Assembly: GCA_025766275.1 (NCBI GenBank)
Contig: JAFKAC010000099.1
Location: 124,001 to 188,000 of the forward strand
Reading direction: 5' to 3'
Source of the DNA: Lactarius indigo
Lineage: Eukaryota; Basidiomycota; Agaricomycetes; Russulales; Russulaceae
DNA: 64,000 bases
Below the pieces are notes generated by a model. That model saw only the letters and a program-made list of their open reading frames with translations, was not told the origin of the DNA and made no database searches. How positions within the stretch are numbered: position 1 is the stretch's first letter; every line of letters begins with the position of its first letter. Both the position numbers and the translations under genes were made by a program. Positions 1 through 11,218 of the stretch are shown here, piece by piece.

Positions 1-165
1 CTAGTACAGCTATCCTAGGAATGAGTCATACATGAGTCGCAATCACATGCGAACTGCTATGCTGACTGATGCGATGTAAGAGTCCATGACTAATATCAAT
101 ACCGGACCGTAGTCATAACCGGTCATGAGTCGTATGTGATGAGTCACCGAGTCCGTACCGTAACA
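1..165 (-). mobile_element. G2-family LTR, 5' part, cut by window edge (G2c)
   Basis: The reverse complement of this stretch matches the first ~165 bp of the G2 LTRs at 38066 and 45361 (TGTTACGGTACGG start, TGACTCA-rich U3) almost base for base. The LTR terminus (TG on the minus strand) falls at 165, exactly where the minus-strand pol frame of the G1c element is interrupted after the FPPARP motif that precedes WDHAIDF in related copies. It is therefore a G2 element inserted into G1c, with the rest beyond the window. The other end and its target duplication are not visible. Confidence 0.9.
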
Positions 166-863
166 CAGGGCCTTGCTGGGGGGAAACGATGCGAAGCTTG
201 TTCATTGAAAAGTTTGCTAAACTCCCCGTATACTGGCGGTAGCACGGCTGCCGTCTGTTGTTGCTTCGCTGATATTGCCAACTCTGTTGAGGTAGTGGCG
301 CATGCGAAGGTTTCCTCGGTCAATTCCTGTAAAATGGCTTCCTTTTCGGTCGTAATTAGGGCCCAAATGGCGGGCACGGTGAGTAACTCTTCGGTGGTAG
401 CAAGTACCACAGGCTGCATGTCAGGGTGTATTGTTGCCGTTGCCCAACAGATGGTGGGCTCGAAGGCACCCAACCATGGGTAGCCAAGTACCATGTCCTC
501 GCTTCCGAGGTCGGTGACCAGGAAGGTCATCTTCTTTATCTGTCCTCGTGTTTTCACCTCTAGGTTAACGTAATGAGTGATTAACCCAGCTTTGTTTTCT
601 GTATTATCTATGTTCCATATTTTGCATGGTGTTTCTAGCTGCTGCACCGGGACGCCAGCCCGTGCTGCCATACTTGGTCGGATAAAGTTGTCGGTCGCTC
701 CAGAGTCGACCAACGCGTTGGTTTCAGTCGTTTGGTAATTCGTGCGGACAGTCACTGGGATTCGTAGAGATCGATAGTGCGTTGTCACAATTACAGAATT
801 ACATTGCAGAGCCCTCACCCAGACTGACGGGTTCAGGCGTCCCAAAAACCCTCTTTCCCCCAC
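166..863 (-). pseudogene. G1c pol, N-terminal fragment (aspartic protease and linker)
   Basis: The minus-strand frame matches the start of G1b pol: a GFLGRLNPSVWVRALQ opening, the protease motif ALVDSGATDNFI, and the GYPWL and ATIHPDMQP segments, ending at FPPARP where the G2 LTR enters. The protease active-site DSG is intact. The frame overlaps the end of gag (833-863) in the -1 register, as in the other copies. Reverse transcriptase, RNase H and integrase are not in the window. It is non-functional because it is truncated. Confidence 0.88.
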
Positions 864-2608
864 AGATCTTGAAGTATGAGGTCTTTTACCTCATCCATGC
901 TGTTGGCCACCTGCGTGAGCCATTCCTTCGCTTGTTCTCCTGCTGTCTTCGTGCTTGCTGCGTTAATTTGGGGCATGGGTGTCGTGCTGATTGATGGCAT
1001 CGCATAGCCAGGCAACGATGGTTCGTATTGCGACACTGGCCCCGGGGGCCACGCAGTCTCGGTCATCCTGCTGCTTGATGGGGCGTTTTGCCACTGTCTC
1101 TGCTGTCGCGGGTGTGGGCAATTTCATGAGAGGTGTCCCGGAGCGTTACAGTTGTAGCAGAGGACGTTCCTTAAGTCTCTCTGAGACCCCCCTCTTCCTC
1201 ATCCCCTAGCCCCGGGCCCCCCTCACGGCGGGAATGGGGGTGGAGACCACGTATGAGGTAGCTTGTTGAAGTCGATGTCCTCAGACCCTGCTAGTCTTAC
1301 CTTGGCACGATCGGCAGAGGTGTCCATGGCCCATGGATTACTCTGCGGTAGGTTCTGTGGCAATGCCCATCCTGCGTTGCCACTCTGTTTCTTCGGCTGT
1401 GTGGTCGTATTTTTGTACTCGTTAAGCCTTGCTTTGAGGTGTATGTAATTCTTTTGTTGTTTGAGAACGGCCCTTTTCCAGTCGTTGAACGTGATCGGGT
1501 CGTCGAACTGGAATGCGTTCTTGAATAGTTCTCTCGGCAAACCCGATGTGAAGAGGTCGATGGTTTGTGGTTCGTTGAGGCGGTAGTGAGCCTTCCGTGC
1601 TAGCTGTTCGAAGTCATTGACGTACTTGTCAATGTCTTCTCCTGTCATCCTGAAACCTTTCCGTAATATTGCCTGTGCTTGCTCTTGTTCCAACGTGTTT
1701 TCAAACCGCTGGCTGAATCCGTCAGCCACGGCGTCCCACAGGTCCCGCGTGTAGGGGCTAATTCCTCGTTGTATTTGCCTATTGAGCCAGTTCAGGAAGG
1801 ATAGGACCCATTCGCTGACTGCTCCGCCTTTGATGTAGGACAGGAACAGGAGACACCTCCTGTAGTCGTTTCGCATGATGGGGGCATCCAAATTCATCCC
1901 CCAGTACACATGCCACTGTGTCAGAAATTGGTCAACTTTAAGTCTGTCGCCATCAAAAATGGAAGGTGGCTCGCCAGTGAGTTTCTCATTATGACTTTCT
2001 CCTCCAGCGCTTCCTCCATCCCCATGGCCTCCACCGCCTCCTCCCGGAGGTCCCGCGGGCGGTCCTCGTGAAGGTTCGGTTCTTCTTATGTCGAAAGGGA
2101 CTCCTCCATCTGGTGGTGGTGGTGGATCTCCGCTCGGGCCTCCTACTCCCGGTGGCAGTTCTATTCCTAGAGGTCCTCCCGATGGTGGGTCTCCTCTGTC
2201 GGACCCTATGGCTCGAAATATTGCGGCGTCGTCGGCTGTCATTCGTCGCCTGGTTTCTGGGTTGATGGGCATGAGAATTGCCCTTGCTTCTTCTCAGATT
2301 GCGCGCGATTCTTCTATCGCAACTTCTTCCATTGCTTGTGTTAGAGTTGCCATGATAGCTGGCGATCGAATGTGAATTGGTTCTGGTTCTGTAATGTGCG
2401 CGGACTCAGCTCGTTCGATGAGGAAGTCTTGTATGGCTCCTCCGCTAGTCTCCGTCTGATCTGGTTCTCGCCCTTGGCTTTCTTCTTGGCTTTGCTGGTC
2501 TTCTTCTGATACTACTTCTCCCATGGAGTGTTCTCGTATTTCTCCGTCGATAGGGCCCCAATCTGCTCGACTATTGAGCTCTCGTGCGTCGATGTCGCAC
2601 TGGTACCT
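833..2608 (-). pseudogene. G1c gag, middle and C-terminal part, degenerate
   Basis: This is the continuation of the G1c gag that begins at 17096. It holds the IHIRSPAIMATLTQ segment, the proline/glycine-rich linker, the retrotransposon gag core (segments GGAVSEWVLSFLNWL and DIDKYVNDFEQLARKAHY) and the C-terminal AKEWLTQVANS...LILQDLWGKEGF block. An in-frame TGA lies at 2294-2296. The reading frame is lost near 1223 (after KLPHTW), and the zinc-knuckle region between about 1066 and 1210 is out of frame. The G1a element entered at the TACCT site (2604-2608). Confidence 0.85.
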
Positions 2609-3136
2609 TGTTACGTTTCGGACCAGTAGTGGCTGACTTGGATGCGCACTCGGACGTGGACCCTTACTGTACCGGTTGCGATTACGGCGGTAAGGTATAT
2701 TAGTCGCGGACTTACTTACGGTGATATGGTAGTGCGATAGGCGATAGGGTACGATAGCTGACTGATGAACGACGCCACTAGTACTAGCACTAGTAGTATT
2801 AGGGTTCGAGATGTTTCTGCGATACGTTGGACGCTACCTTACTGTGACTCATAGCAGTGCTTGAAAGCCTGCTTGATTTGTATTTAAACCGTCTTGTGAA
2901 GACCAAGATACGCCATCTTGGTCTTCTTGAATCGTCACTTGTTTCTTCTCTCTCTTTATCAATTCGACTCGCATCCAATCTTCTATCACCAAGTAATAGG
3001 ACTTGTCGGTGTGCCTCCGTGCATTCACTAAGATGAGAACACGGGCCTTTGTGCCGTCGTGCCAGAAGCAAGATTACTCGCTAAGTAGTTACCGCCTCTC
3101 GAGCTCAAGTCGAGCTAACGTCGTGACAATGTTACA
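2609..3136 (+). repeat. 5' LTR of G1a
   Basis: 528 bp, TGTTACG...GTTACA. It contains a TATTTAA box (2881-2887) and, 34 bp from its first base, the stretch ATCTTGGTCTT (2915-2925) complementary to the primer site. Two ATGs in its transcribed part (about 3033 and 3129) are absent from the 3' LTR copy, so they look like later mutations. Confidence 0.95.
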
Positions 3137-3138
3137 TT

Positions 3139-3149
3139 AAGACCAAGAT
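3139..3149 (+). other. G1a self-primer binding site
   Basis: AAGACCAAGAT lies two bases after the 5' LTR and is the exact reverse complement of LTR bases 2915-2925, the inferred start of the transcript. This is the arrangement of the Tf1/sushi self-priming retrotransposons. The sequence does not resemble the 3' end of a tRNA complement (no TGG next to the LTR). Confidence 0.8.
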
Positions 3150-3155
3150 ACCACC

Positions 3156-5216
3156 GTGGCCGTAACAACAAGAGATCAGTGGACGAGCTTCCGTCCTTAT
3201 TCGCTCCCAAGAAGAGGAGAACGCAACGTCCCTACGCGCTTTCTACAAGCTGCCAGTTGGAGGGAAAGACAAGAAGAAACCGGATACTTCGTAGAATTCA
3301 ACGGACCTAGCAGGTTCCGACCAGTTGAGTTTAACTTCAACCACCTTTGCTGGGTAGAAGTTACGTGGAACCCCATAGAATCTCAGTGGGATGTCATACG
3401 ACCAACAGGACCAAGGTATCGGTGCAACATCGACGCACGAGAACTCAATAGCCGAGCAGACTGGGGTCCCATCGACGGGCAGATACAAGAACATTCCACT
3501 GGAGAAGTAGTATCAGAAGGGACTGAAGAAGATGAACAGAGCCAAGAAGAAAGCAACGGACGAGAACCGAATCAAACGGAGACTAGCGGAGGAGCAATAC
3601 AAGACCTCCTCATTGAACGAGCTGAGTCTGCGCACATTACAGAGCCAGAGCCAATTCACATCCGATCACCAGCCATTATGGCAACACTAACGCAAGCAAT
3701 GGAGGAAGTCACCATCGAAGAAGCATGCGCAATACGGGCTGAGGCAAGAGATATCCTCATGCCCATCAACCCAGAAACAGGAGTACGGATGACAGCAGAC
3801 GACGCCACCATCTTCCGAGCCATAGGATCTGATAGGGGAGACCCTCCATCAGGGCGACACCCCATAATGGAACTCCCTCCAGGCGTAGGAGGGCCGAACG
3901 GGGACCCGCCACCGCCACCGGGAGGAGGAGTCCCATTCGACATACGAAGGAACGAACCACCAAGAGGACCACCCGTTGGACCGCCAGGCGGAGGCGGAGG
4001 CGGTGGGGGAGGCGGCGGAGACGCAGGAGGGGGAGGGCATCATAACAAAAAATTAACCGGCGAGCCACCTTCCATCTTTGACGGCGACAGACTCAAAGTA
4101 GATCAATTCCTAACACAGTGGCACATCTACTGGGGCATGAACTTGGACGCCCCCATCATGCGCAACAACTACAGAAGATGCCTTCTGTTTCTTTCTTACA
4201 TCAAAGGCGGAGCGGTCAGCGAATGGGTGCTATCATTCCTGAACTGGCTCAACAGACAAATACAACGAGGGATTAGTCCCTATACTCAGGACTTATGGGA
4301 CGCCGTAGCCGACGGTTTCAGCCAGCGGTTCAAAAATACGCTAGAGCGAGAACAGGCACAGGCGATATTGCGAAAGGGATTCAAAATGACGGGAGAGGAT
4401 ATTGACAAGTACGTCAATGATTTCGAGCAGCTTGCGCGGAAAGCTCATTACCGCCTCAACGAACCACAAACAATTGACCTCTTCACATCAGGTCTGCCCA
4501 AGGAACTTTTCAAAAATGTGTTCCAATTTGACGACCCGATCACGTTTGACAATTGGAAGAGGGCCGTACTCAAACGGCAGAAGAATTACATCCACCTCAA
4601 GGCGAGGCTCAATGAGCACAGAAATACCCCGACCCAACCGAAGAAACAAAGCGGCAACGTGGGATGGACACTCCTGCAAAACTTACCCCAGAACAACCCC
4701 TGGGCGATGGATACTTGGGCTGACCACGCCAAGGTGAGGCTCGCAGGTTCAGAAGAGATTGACTTCAACAAACTGCCTCACCACGACTGGCCAACACCAC
4801 CGTTCCCGCCACGAGGGGGCCCCGGAGCAAGAGGGCGAGGAAGAGGGGGGTCTCGAAGAGACTTAAGGAACGTCCTCTGTTATAACTGTCACGCTCCGGG
4901 ACATCTCTCACGGAACTGTCCACACCCCCGCGTTCAGAGGCAATGGCAAGCCACCCCATCAAGCAGCCGGATGACTGAAACATGGCATCCCCAATGGCCC
5001 ACCCAGGGACCCATATCGCAATACGAACCCTCGCTGCCAGGGTATGCGACGCTGGCACCAAGTGCAACGCCAATGCCACAAATAAACGCGGCAACAACAA
5101 AAATGGCCGGAGAACAGGCGAAGGAATGGCCCACACAGGTCACTAACAGTACAGATGAGGTAAAAGACCTCATACTTCAAGATTTGTGGGGAAAAGAGGG
5201 TTTTCAGGACGCCTGA
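3156..5216 (+). CDS. G1a gag (capsid/nucleocapsid polyprotein), GTG start
   Basis: Open for 686 codons from a GTG with A at -3 and G at +4. It has an N-terminal domain shared with the G2 family (TRDQWTSFRPY, RFRPVEFNFNHLCWVEVTW, DIDARELNSRADWGPIDG in parts), an acidic linker, the segment around the first gag-frame ATG (MATLTQAMEE), a Pro/Gly-rich linker, the retrotransposon gag core (about residues 310-480) and a CCHC zinc knuckle CYNCHAPGHLSRNC near residue 575. The product packages element RNA into virus-like particles. It ends inside the -1 frameshift window that leads into pol. Unlike G1b, the N-terminal part of this copy has acquired out-of-frame ATGs, consistent with decay. Confidence 0.88.
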   Translation: MAVTTRDQWTSFRPYSLPRRGERNVPTRFLQAASWRERQEETGYFVEFNGPSRFRPVEFNFNHLCWVEVTWNPIESQWDVIRPTGPRYRCNIDARELNSRADWGPIDGQIQEHSTGEVVSEGTEEDEQSQEESNGREPNQTETSGGAIQDLLIERAESAHITEPEPIHIRSPAIMATLTQAMEEVTIEEACAIRAEARDILMPINPETGVRMTADDATIFRAIGSDRGDPPSGRHPIMELPPGVGGPNGDPPPPPGGGVPFDIRRNEPPRGPPVGPPGGGGGGGGGGGDAGGGGHHNKKLTGEPPSIFDGDRLKVDQFLTQWHIYWGMNLDAPIMRNNYRRCLLFLSYIKGGAVSEWVLSFLNWLNRQIQRGISPYTQDLWDAVADGFSQRFKNTLEREQAQAILRKGFKMTGEDIDKYVNDFEQLARKAHYRLNEPQTIDLFTSGLPKELFKNVFQFDDPITFDNWKRAVLKRQKNYIHLKARLNEHRNTPTQPKKQSGNVGWTLLQNLPQNNPWAMDTWADHAKVRLAGSEEIDFNKLPHHDWPTPPFPPRGGPGARGRGRGGSRRDLRNVLCYNCHAPGHLSRNCPHPRVQRQWQATPSSSRMTETWHPQWPTQGPISQYEPSLPGYATLAPSATPMPQINAATTKMAGEQAKEWPTQVTNSTDEVKDLILQDLWGKEGFQDA

Positions 5217-8200
5217 ACCCGTCAGTCTGGGTGAGGGCTCTACAATGTAATTCTGTAATCGTGACAACACGCTATCGATCTATGCGAGTTCCAGTGACTG
5301 TCCAAACGGAATACGAAACGACTGAAACAAAAGCCCTGGTGGATTCCAGGGCGACCAATAACTTTATCCGACCAAGTATGGCATCCCGGGCTGGCATCCG
5401 GGTGCAACCATTAGAAACACCCCGCAAGATATGGAACATAGATAATATGGAGAACAAAGCTGGGTTAATCACTCATTACGTTAACCTAGAAGTGAAAACA
5501 CGAGGACAGGCACGAAAAATGACCTTCTTGGTCATGGACCTTGGAAGCGAAGACATGGTGCTGGGATATCCATGGCTTAGCGCCTTCGAACCGATCATTA
5601 GCTGGGCTACGGCAACAATGCATCCAGATATGCAACCAATAATACTGGCAACCACAGAAGATCTGCTAAACGTAACAACTGTGCGTGCCCTAATCATTGC
5701 AGAAAAAGAGGATATTGCAAGGGAACTAGAAGAAGAAGAAATCCTCGCCAGGGCTACCACCTCGATGGAATTGGCCATACAAGCGAAGCAACAATCGACA
5801 GTCAACCTGCCGCTGATATACGCGCAGTTCGCCAAACTTTTCAACGAGCAGGCCTCACACCGTTTTCCCCCAGCAAGACCTTGGGACCACGCAATCGACT
5901 TCAAACCAAATGCGCCGTCGTCGATCGACTGCAAGATATATCCCATGACGCAGAAAGAAGAAGGGGAACTGAAGGAGTTCCTCGAAGAAAAGCTGAAACA
6001 GGGGTATTTACGCCCTTCCATCTCCCCATACGCATCTTCTTTCTTTTTCATCAAAAAGAAGGACGGGAAACTGCGGCCAGTACAGGACTATCGAGTTATC
6101 AACTCGTACACGATCCGCAACCAGTACCCCCTGCCACTCATCCAAGACCTCATTCTCGACCTCAGCAATGCACATATCTACACCAAACTCGACATTCGCT
6201 GGGGTTACAACAATATTCGCATCTGCGACGGCGATCAAGAAAAAGCAGCGTTCAAGACCAAATTCGGCCTCTTCGAACCCACCATCATGTTCTTTGGCCT
6301 CACCAACTCCCCCGCCACCTTTCAGGTGATGATGAATCACATCTACCAGGACACAATAGCAAAGCACGAGCGCTTGGGCACCACGATACATGTTTACATG
6401 GACGATATTGGCATCGCCACTCACTTTGACCGTGACTTAGCGGCCCACACCAACGCGGTCAAAGATGTTTTACGTGTGGCGGAGGACCACGACCTCTACT
6501 TCAAACTCGAAAAATGCCTATTTCACCAGCCGCGAATGGATTACCTGGGGGTAATCCTTGAAAGGGGGGTAACTCGCATGGACCCCGTAAAAGTTCAAGG
6601 TATCAAGGACTGGCTGACACCAATGAAGGTCAAGGATGTCCGATCCTTCCTAGGTTTTTGCAACTTTTACTGACTCTTCATTCACAGCTTTGCAACACAC
6701 GCCAAACCGCTCAACAAACTAACACGCAAGGATGAGGAATGGAGATGGACCGAAGAAGAAGACAAAGCATTCAGAACGCTGAAACAACTAGTAACCGAAG
6801 AACCAGTGCTAGCACACCCAGTCCTCCAAGACCCATTTGAACTCGAAGTCGACGCTTCGGGATACGCGGTGGGAGCAGTACTGCTACAGAAAAAGTCTGA
6901 TGGAAAGCGACACCCTATAGGTTATTATTCCGCGACGCTCTTGGAGGCAGAATGGAACTACGACATCTATGACTTGGAACTACTCGCAATAGTGAAAGCG
7001 CTACGAAACTGGAGACCGCTTCTCGCGGGAGCCCCACACAAAATCAAGATCTATTCAGATCACTTGAACCTGCAATACTGGAAGTCGCCACAAAAGATCA
7101 GCAGAAGGGTTGCAAGGGAAGTACTTGAGCTCTCCGAATACGACTTCGAAATTCACCACATCAAAGGGAAGAACAACAGGAGAGCAGACGCCTTGTTGAG
7201 GCGGCCCGACTACGATCAAGGGATTGAAGACAACAGCGAAGTCATCGTCCTCCCCCCAGAAGTCTTTGTACGAACCCTGAATACAGTAAGAATGCTCACC
7301 GTTAACCCAAACCTGCTACAACCTCGACACCAGCAAGACGCAGAGGTCATTAAACTGTGGGTCGACCCCCATCACCTGAAGAAAATAGACGGAGAATGGT
7401 ACAAGGACGGCAGGTTTGTGATCACTGGCCCAGCATCCACGCAACGCGTGCTAATACATGACCACCACAACCTACCAATACACGGACACCCGGGGATCGC
7501 GAGAACACAACGAATCTTGGAAAGACACTATTGGTGGCCACGACTCCGAAAGGATGTATACGAGTACATGCAAGGGTGCGTGGAATGCCAGCGGAACAAG
7601 GTCAATACAAGGCCGATCCGTGCGGCCCTGCATCCCATAACACCCATTCTCGAAGCTACACCGTTTCAAATGGTGGCACTGGACTTTATCACCAAACTAC
7701 CCGTGTCAAGGGGGTATGACAGCATACTGACGGTAACCGACCACGACTGCAGCAAAGCATCTGTCTTCATACCTTGCAAGGAAGAAATCACCGCCGAAGA
7801 AACGGCAGCCCTGTATGTCAACCACGTCTTCAAACGCTACGGACTGCCGCACAAAATCATTAGTGACCGAGATCCCCGATTCACATCCAAGTTCACCAGA
7901 GAGGCGTGCCGTATCCTCGGGATTCAACAAAACATATCCACAGCATACCACCCACGCACTGATGGTCAGTCGGAGAGAACCAATCAGTGGCTGGAACAGT
8001 ATCTACGCTTCTGGGTAAATGAGCGTCAAGATAACTGGACCACTTATCTGCCAATCGCTGAATTTGCGCACAACAACTGGCCCCATGAGCACACAAAATG
8101 CTCGCCGTTCCACCTCCTGATGGGATATGACCCGCAAGCAGATTGGACCAATAAGCCTTCACCCATTCCCCAAGTCACCGCGAGACTGACACAGCTAAAA

Positions 8201-9928
8201 GAAGCAAGAAACGACGCCCAACACCTGATGAAGAAGGCACAGGAAGCCTGGGTGCGCAACAAAGATACACCCAAATTCCACGTCAACGACCTCATATGGC
8301 TCAAGGGGAAACACTTGCGGACCAATCAGCCTACAGCAAAATTAGTGGCGCAACACCACGGCCCTTTCAGAGTGACTCAGGTGATGTCACCCTATAATTA
8401 TCGACTCGATCTCCCCACGCAGTGGAGCATTCACCCAGTGTTTCACATCAATCTTCTCACGCCCTACAAACAAACCCCCTTCCACGGCGAAAACTTCTCA
8501 CAACCACCACCAGAGTTGATTGATGGAGAAGAGGAATACGAAGTCGAGGCCATTCTAGACTCCCGACATTTCGGAAGGAAGAAGCGCCTCCAGTATCTTG
8601 TCAAATGGAAGGGCTACTCCGACTCGGAGAACCAGTGGGTCGACAAGAATGACGTCTTCGCGCCAGAAGCAGTCCGCCTGTATCAGGAAATGCAAGCACA
8701 TGGACATCAGGTTAAAATGAGTGGGGTCAAGGTCGAAGGAAGTCATTCCTCCTCATCTCTTCGTTCTATCACCACTCTTATGCCTACTTCCCCACTGCGA
8801 CATGTCACACAAGCGCAGCTCCTCGACTCCCTTGCAGAAGACGCCAGGGCCCTCCTCGCCAACAACAACGAGACTGAGATTCCCAACGCCCAAATCACCC
8901 CGTACACACCTATCGGCCAACCAGAGGGCCGCATCACCGCGCAAGAGTGGGTGAACGTGCTCGCCCGATTCCCAGACCCTACTCAGCAACCCGACAACGA
9001 ATCCGCCGTCGTCCACGTCCTCCAAAACAACAGCAGTGAGCGTGAACCCATCGCCATCATCCCCCCAAGCGACGACCTCATTGGCGTTCATGGAATTTTC
9101 CTGTGCAATGACGAGCGTTCAAGCTCTCCTGGAGTACAAATTGGAGGGTTGGAGGAGGGTAGCAGCGGAGTGGCAGAGGGAGCAGCTCGACTCAGCCACG
9201 GCCCGACTGAGAGAGATGTGCAAGCAGCGGCAGCGATGGCGGCAGCTGAGGCTGGCCATGACGACGAGGATTACTACCTGGCGAGACATCCCTTCTTACG
9301 AACGAAGTGCGACCCTGATCATCCCCTCATCACACCATGGCTCGTCAACTCCAACGGGTCCCCCATGTATCAAGGACGTGTGCGCGTGCCAGGCGCCGCT
9401 GATCACCGTCCATTCACCGCCGCCGAGGATCCCGCGCATGTCATTGCGCCTGAAGGGTTCAGGGCGAACAGACGACCCCATTATATTCGATACCCCATCA
9501 CCGGGCCCGACGGAGTAGAGAGGGACGCGTCCCACGTACAGATCATTGGGGGGGCAGACCCCATGATACTGGGGGTCATACCGGGCTCACCCCATGTGTA
9601 CGGTAAGCCCCTCTATGCAGAACCCCACGTAAATGCCGCGCTACGCCCCACGTACCCCCACGAAGACCTCGTGATCTTTGCCGCGGACCGTATCACGGAC
9701 CGCGCCCTCAACCGCATCAATGACGAGACACTCACCGCGGAGGTCACGCGCTACCGTGCGGCTAGCTTCGAGCTAGAGTGACTCCGGGCAAGGGTGGCAC
9801 AGCTCTGCGATATGATCGCGTGCGCACAGAGCGACAGGAGCGACTCCATCTACCGACTGGAGCGTGCTACCGCACTAGAGCGCATCGCCGATGAGCAGTG
9901 CGACTGGCCGGCAAGAGACTTTCGGTGA
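5186..9928 (+). pseudogene. G1a pol with two nonsense codons and altered protease motif
   Basis: The -1 frame relative to gag. Domains in order: protease, RT (FFIKKKDGKLRPVQDYR, YMDDIG), RNase H (EVDASGYAVGAVL), integrase with HHCC finger and D,D35E residues, GPY/F module, chromodomain (EYEVEAILDSRHFG to LVKWKGYSDSENQWV) and a long C-terminal module. Three faults are visible against G1b. The protease DSG reads DSR (DSRATNNF). TGA at 6671-6673 replaces the Arg codon after NFY. TGA at 9779-9781 replaces a CGA. No frameshift is seen, so only point changes separate it from an intact gene. Confidence 0.9.
6545..6575 (+). other. Candidate central polypurine tract in G1a pol
   Basis: Two G runs followed by TAA (GGGGGTAA at 6547 and GGGGGGTAA at 6564) lie in the RT coding region. 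The surrounding ~45 nt is almost identical at nucleotide level in G1a, G1b and both G2 copies, more so than the neighbouring pol sequence. The runs resemble the terminal tract next to the 3' LTR. Confidence 0.5.
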
Positions 9929-9958
9929 GTCGGGGCCTCACGCTAAAGAAGGGGGTGA

Positions 9959-10486
9959 TGTTACGTTTCGGACCAGTAGTGGCTGACTCGGATGCGCACT
10001 CGGACGTGGACCCTTACTGTACCAGTTGCGATTACAGCGGTAAGGTATATTAGTCGCGGACTTACTTACGGTGATACGGTAGTGCGATAGGCGATAGGGT
10101 ACGATAGCTGACTGATGAACGACGCCACTAGTACTAGCACTAGTAGTATTAGGGTTCGAGATGTTTCTGCGATACGTTGGATGCTACCTTACTGTGACTC
10201 ATAGCAGTGCTTGAAAGCCTGCTTGATTTGTATTTAAACCGTCTTGTGAAGACCAAGATATGCCATCTTGGTCTTCTTGAATCGTCACTTGTTTCTTCTC
10301 TCTCTTTATCAATTTGACTCGCATCCAATCTTCTATCACCAAGTAATAGGACTTGTCAGTGTGCCTCCGTGCATTCACTAAGACGAGAACACGGGCCTTT
10401 GTGCCGTCGTGCCAGAAGCAAGATTACTCGCTAAGTAGTTACCGCCTCTCGAGCTCAAGTCGAGCTAACGTCGTGACGACGTTACA
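9959..10486 (+). repeat. 3' LTR of G1a
   Basis: 528 bp copy of the 5' LTR, preceded by the purine tract AAGAAGGGGGTGA. Its transcribed part contains no ATG. It is followed by the second copy of TACCT and then by the continuation of G1c gag (minus strand). Confidence 0.95.
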
Positions 10487-10588
10487 TACCTGGGTCCTGC
10501 TGGTCGTATAGCGTCCCACTGCGAATCTATGGGGTTCCACGTAACTTCCACCCAGCACAAGTGGTCGAAGTTGAACTCAACTGGACGG
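10487..10588 (-). pseudogene. G1c gag fragment between G1a and Cop1
   Basis: The minus strand encodes RPVEFNFDHLCWVEVTW followed by the AIRPAGPRY region, the N-terminal extension domain of G1 gag. It joins across G1a to the fragment ending at 2608, and across Cop1 to the fragment starting at 16931. Bases 10487-10491 are the TACCT duplication and 10584-10588 the GACGG duplication. Confidence 0.88.
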
Positions 10589-11199
10589 TGATGAACAGCA
10601 CACATAGATAGCTTACTCACAGAGGGACAAAGTGTTCTGTGGTGAGACAAGCTGGGTGGCTGGAAGCAGCAACAGGGAAATCTAGCAAGGTAAAGCAAGG
10701 TGTCTGGCACACAGCAGTGAGAGAACTGATCATGTTATTACAGGGAAGAAGACATACCTGGCACACAGCAGTGAGAGAACTGATGTGGACCAGGGCGTAC
10801 AAGCAGTCTACTTATACTGTACAGAGGCGTGACACTAGTACAAGGAAAGTAACTATGGGTCACAGAATACAAGGAGCGCATTGTTCTACAACAGGACAAA
10901 GGAGTGTGCATATGGAGAACAAGGCGTTATAGAACAAGAAGTGTCCAGACTAAGATGATATCACAATGACATCACAATAAAGATATATCTAAAGAACAAA
11001 GACGTAGTACAATGACAAGTCCAGAGGAGTCCGCATGATGTCATAGTATATGATGTCATAGGTGACGCAATGATAAGTAATAGATTGTACAGATCAAAAG
11101 GTATCTAATCTACAAGTCCTGTATATCTAATCTACAGCAGTCCATGCTGCAAGTCCGGTCCGTATGAGCCGCTAAGTGCGCAAGGGTCACTTATCAACA
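10589..11199 (-). repeat. 3' LTR of Cop1
   Basis: 611 bp, same sequence as 16320-16930. It contains an internal direct repeat of 27 bp beginning CTGGCACACAGCAGTGAGAG at 10704-10730 and 10758-10784, and two TGATGTCATAG motifs. Just inside the element (11200-11207 on the plus strand) the minus strand reads CGGGGAGA, the polypurine tract. Confidence 0.95.
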
Positions 11200-11218
11200 T
11201 CTCCCCGTGATCTACAAT

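Larger units (their letters stand above)
2609..10486 (+). mobile_element. G1a: full-length Ty3/gypsy chromovirus, recently disabled
   Basis: Two 528-bp LTRs (2609-3136 and 9959-10486) with TG...CA ends are flanked by the target duplication TACCT (2604-2608 and 10487-10491). Inside, in order: self-primer site, gag, pol (protease, RT, RNase H, integrase, chromodomain, C-terminal module) and a polypurine tract against the 3' LTR. By eye the LTRs differ at roughly ten sites, all transitions, so it is older than G1b. It has a damaged protease motif and two nonsense codons in pol. Confidence 0.95.

Noticed and set aside
2780..2830. Palindromic ACTAGTACTAGCACTAGTAGT as an attachment or recombination site
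   Set aside because: It is an ordinary part of the U3 of G1 LTRs, present in every copy, with no recombination gene in the window.
8721..9518. Separate small genes in the C-terminal part of G1a pol
   Set aside because: They are the broken remains of the +1-frame ORF that is open in G1b; in G1a it is interrupted between 8954 and 9036.
10617..10932. Open frames of 61 and 97 codons, repeated identically near 16.35-16.66 kb
   Set aside because: Both lie inside the Cop1 LTRs; the identity only reflects the LTR duplication.
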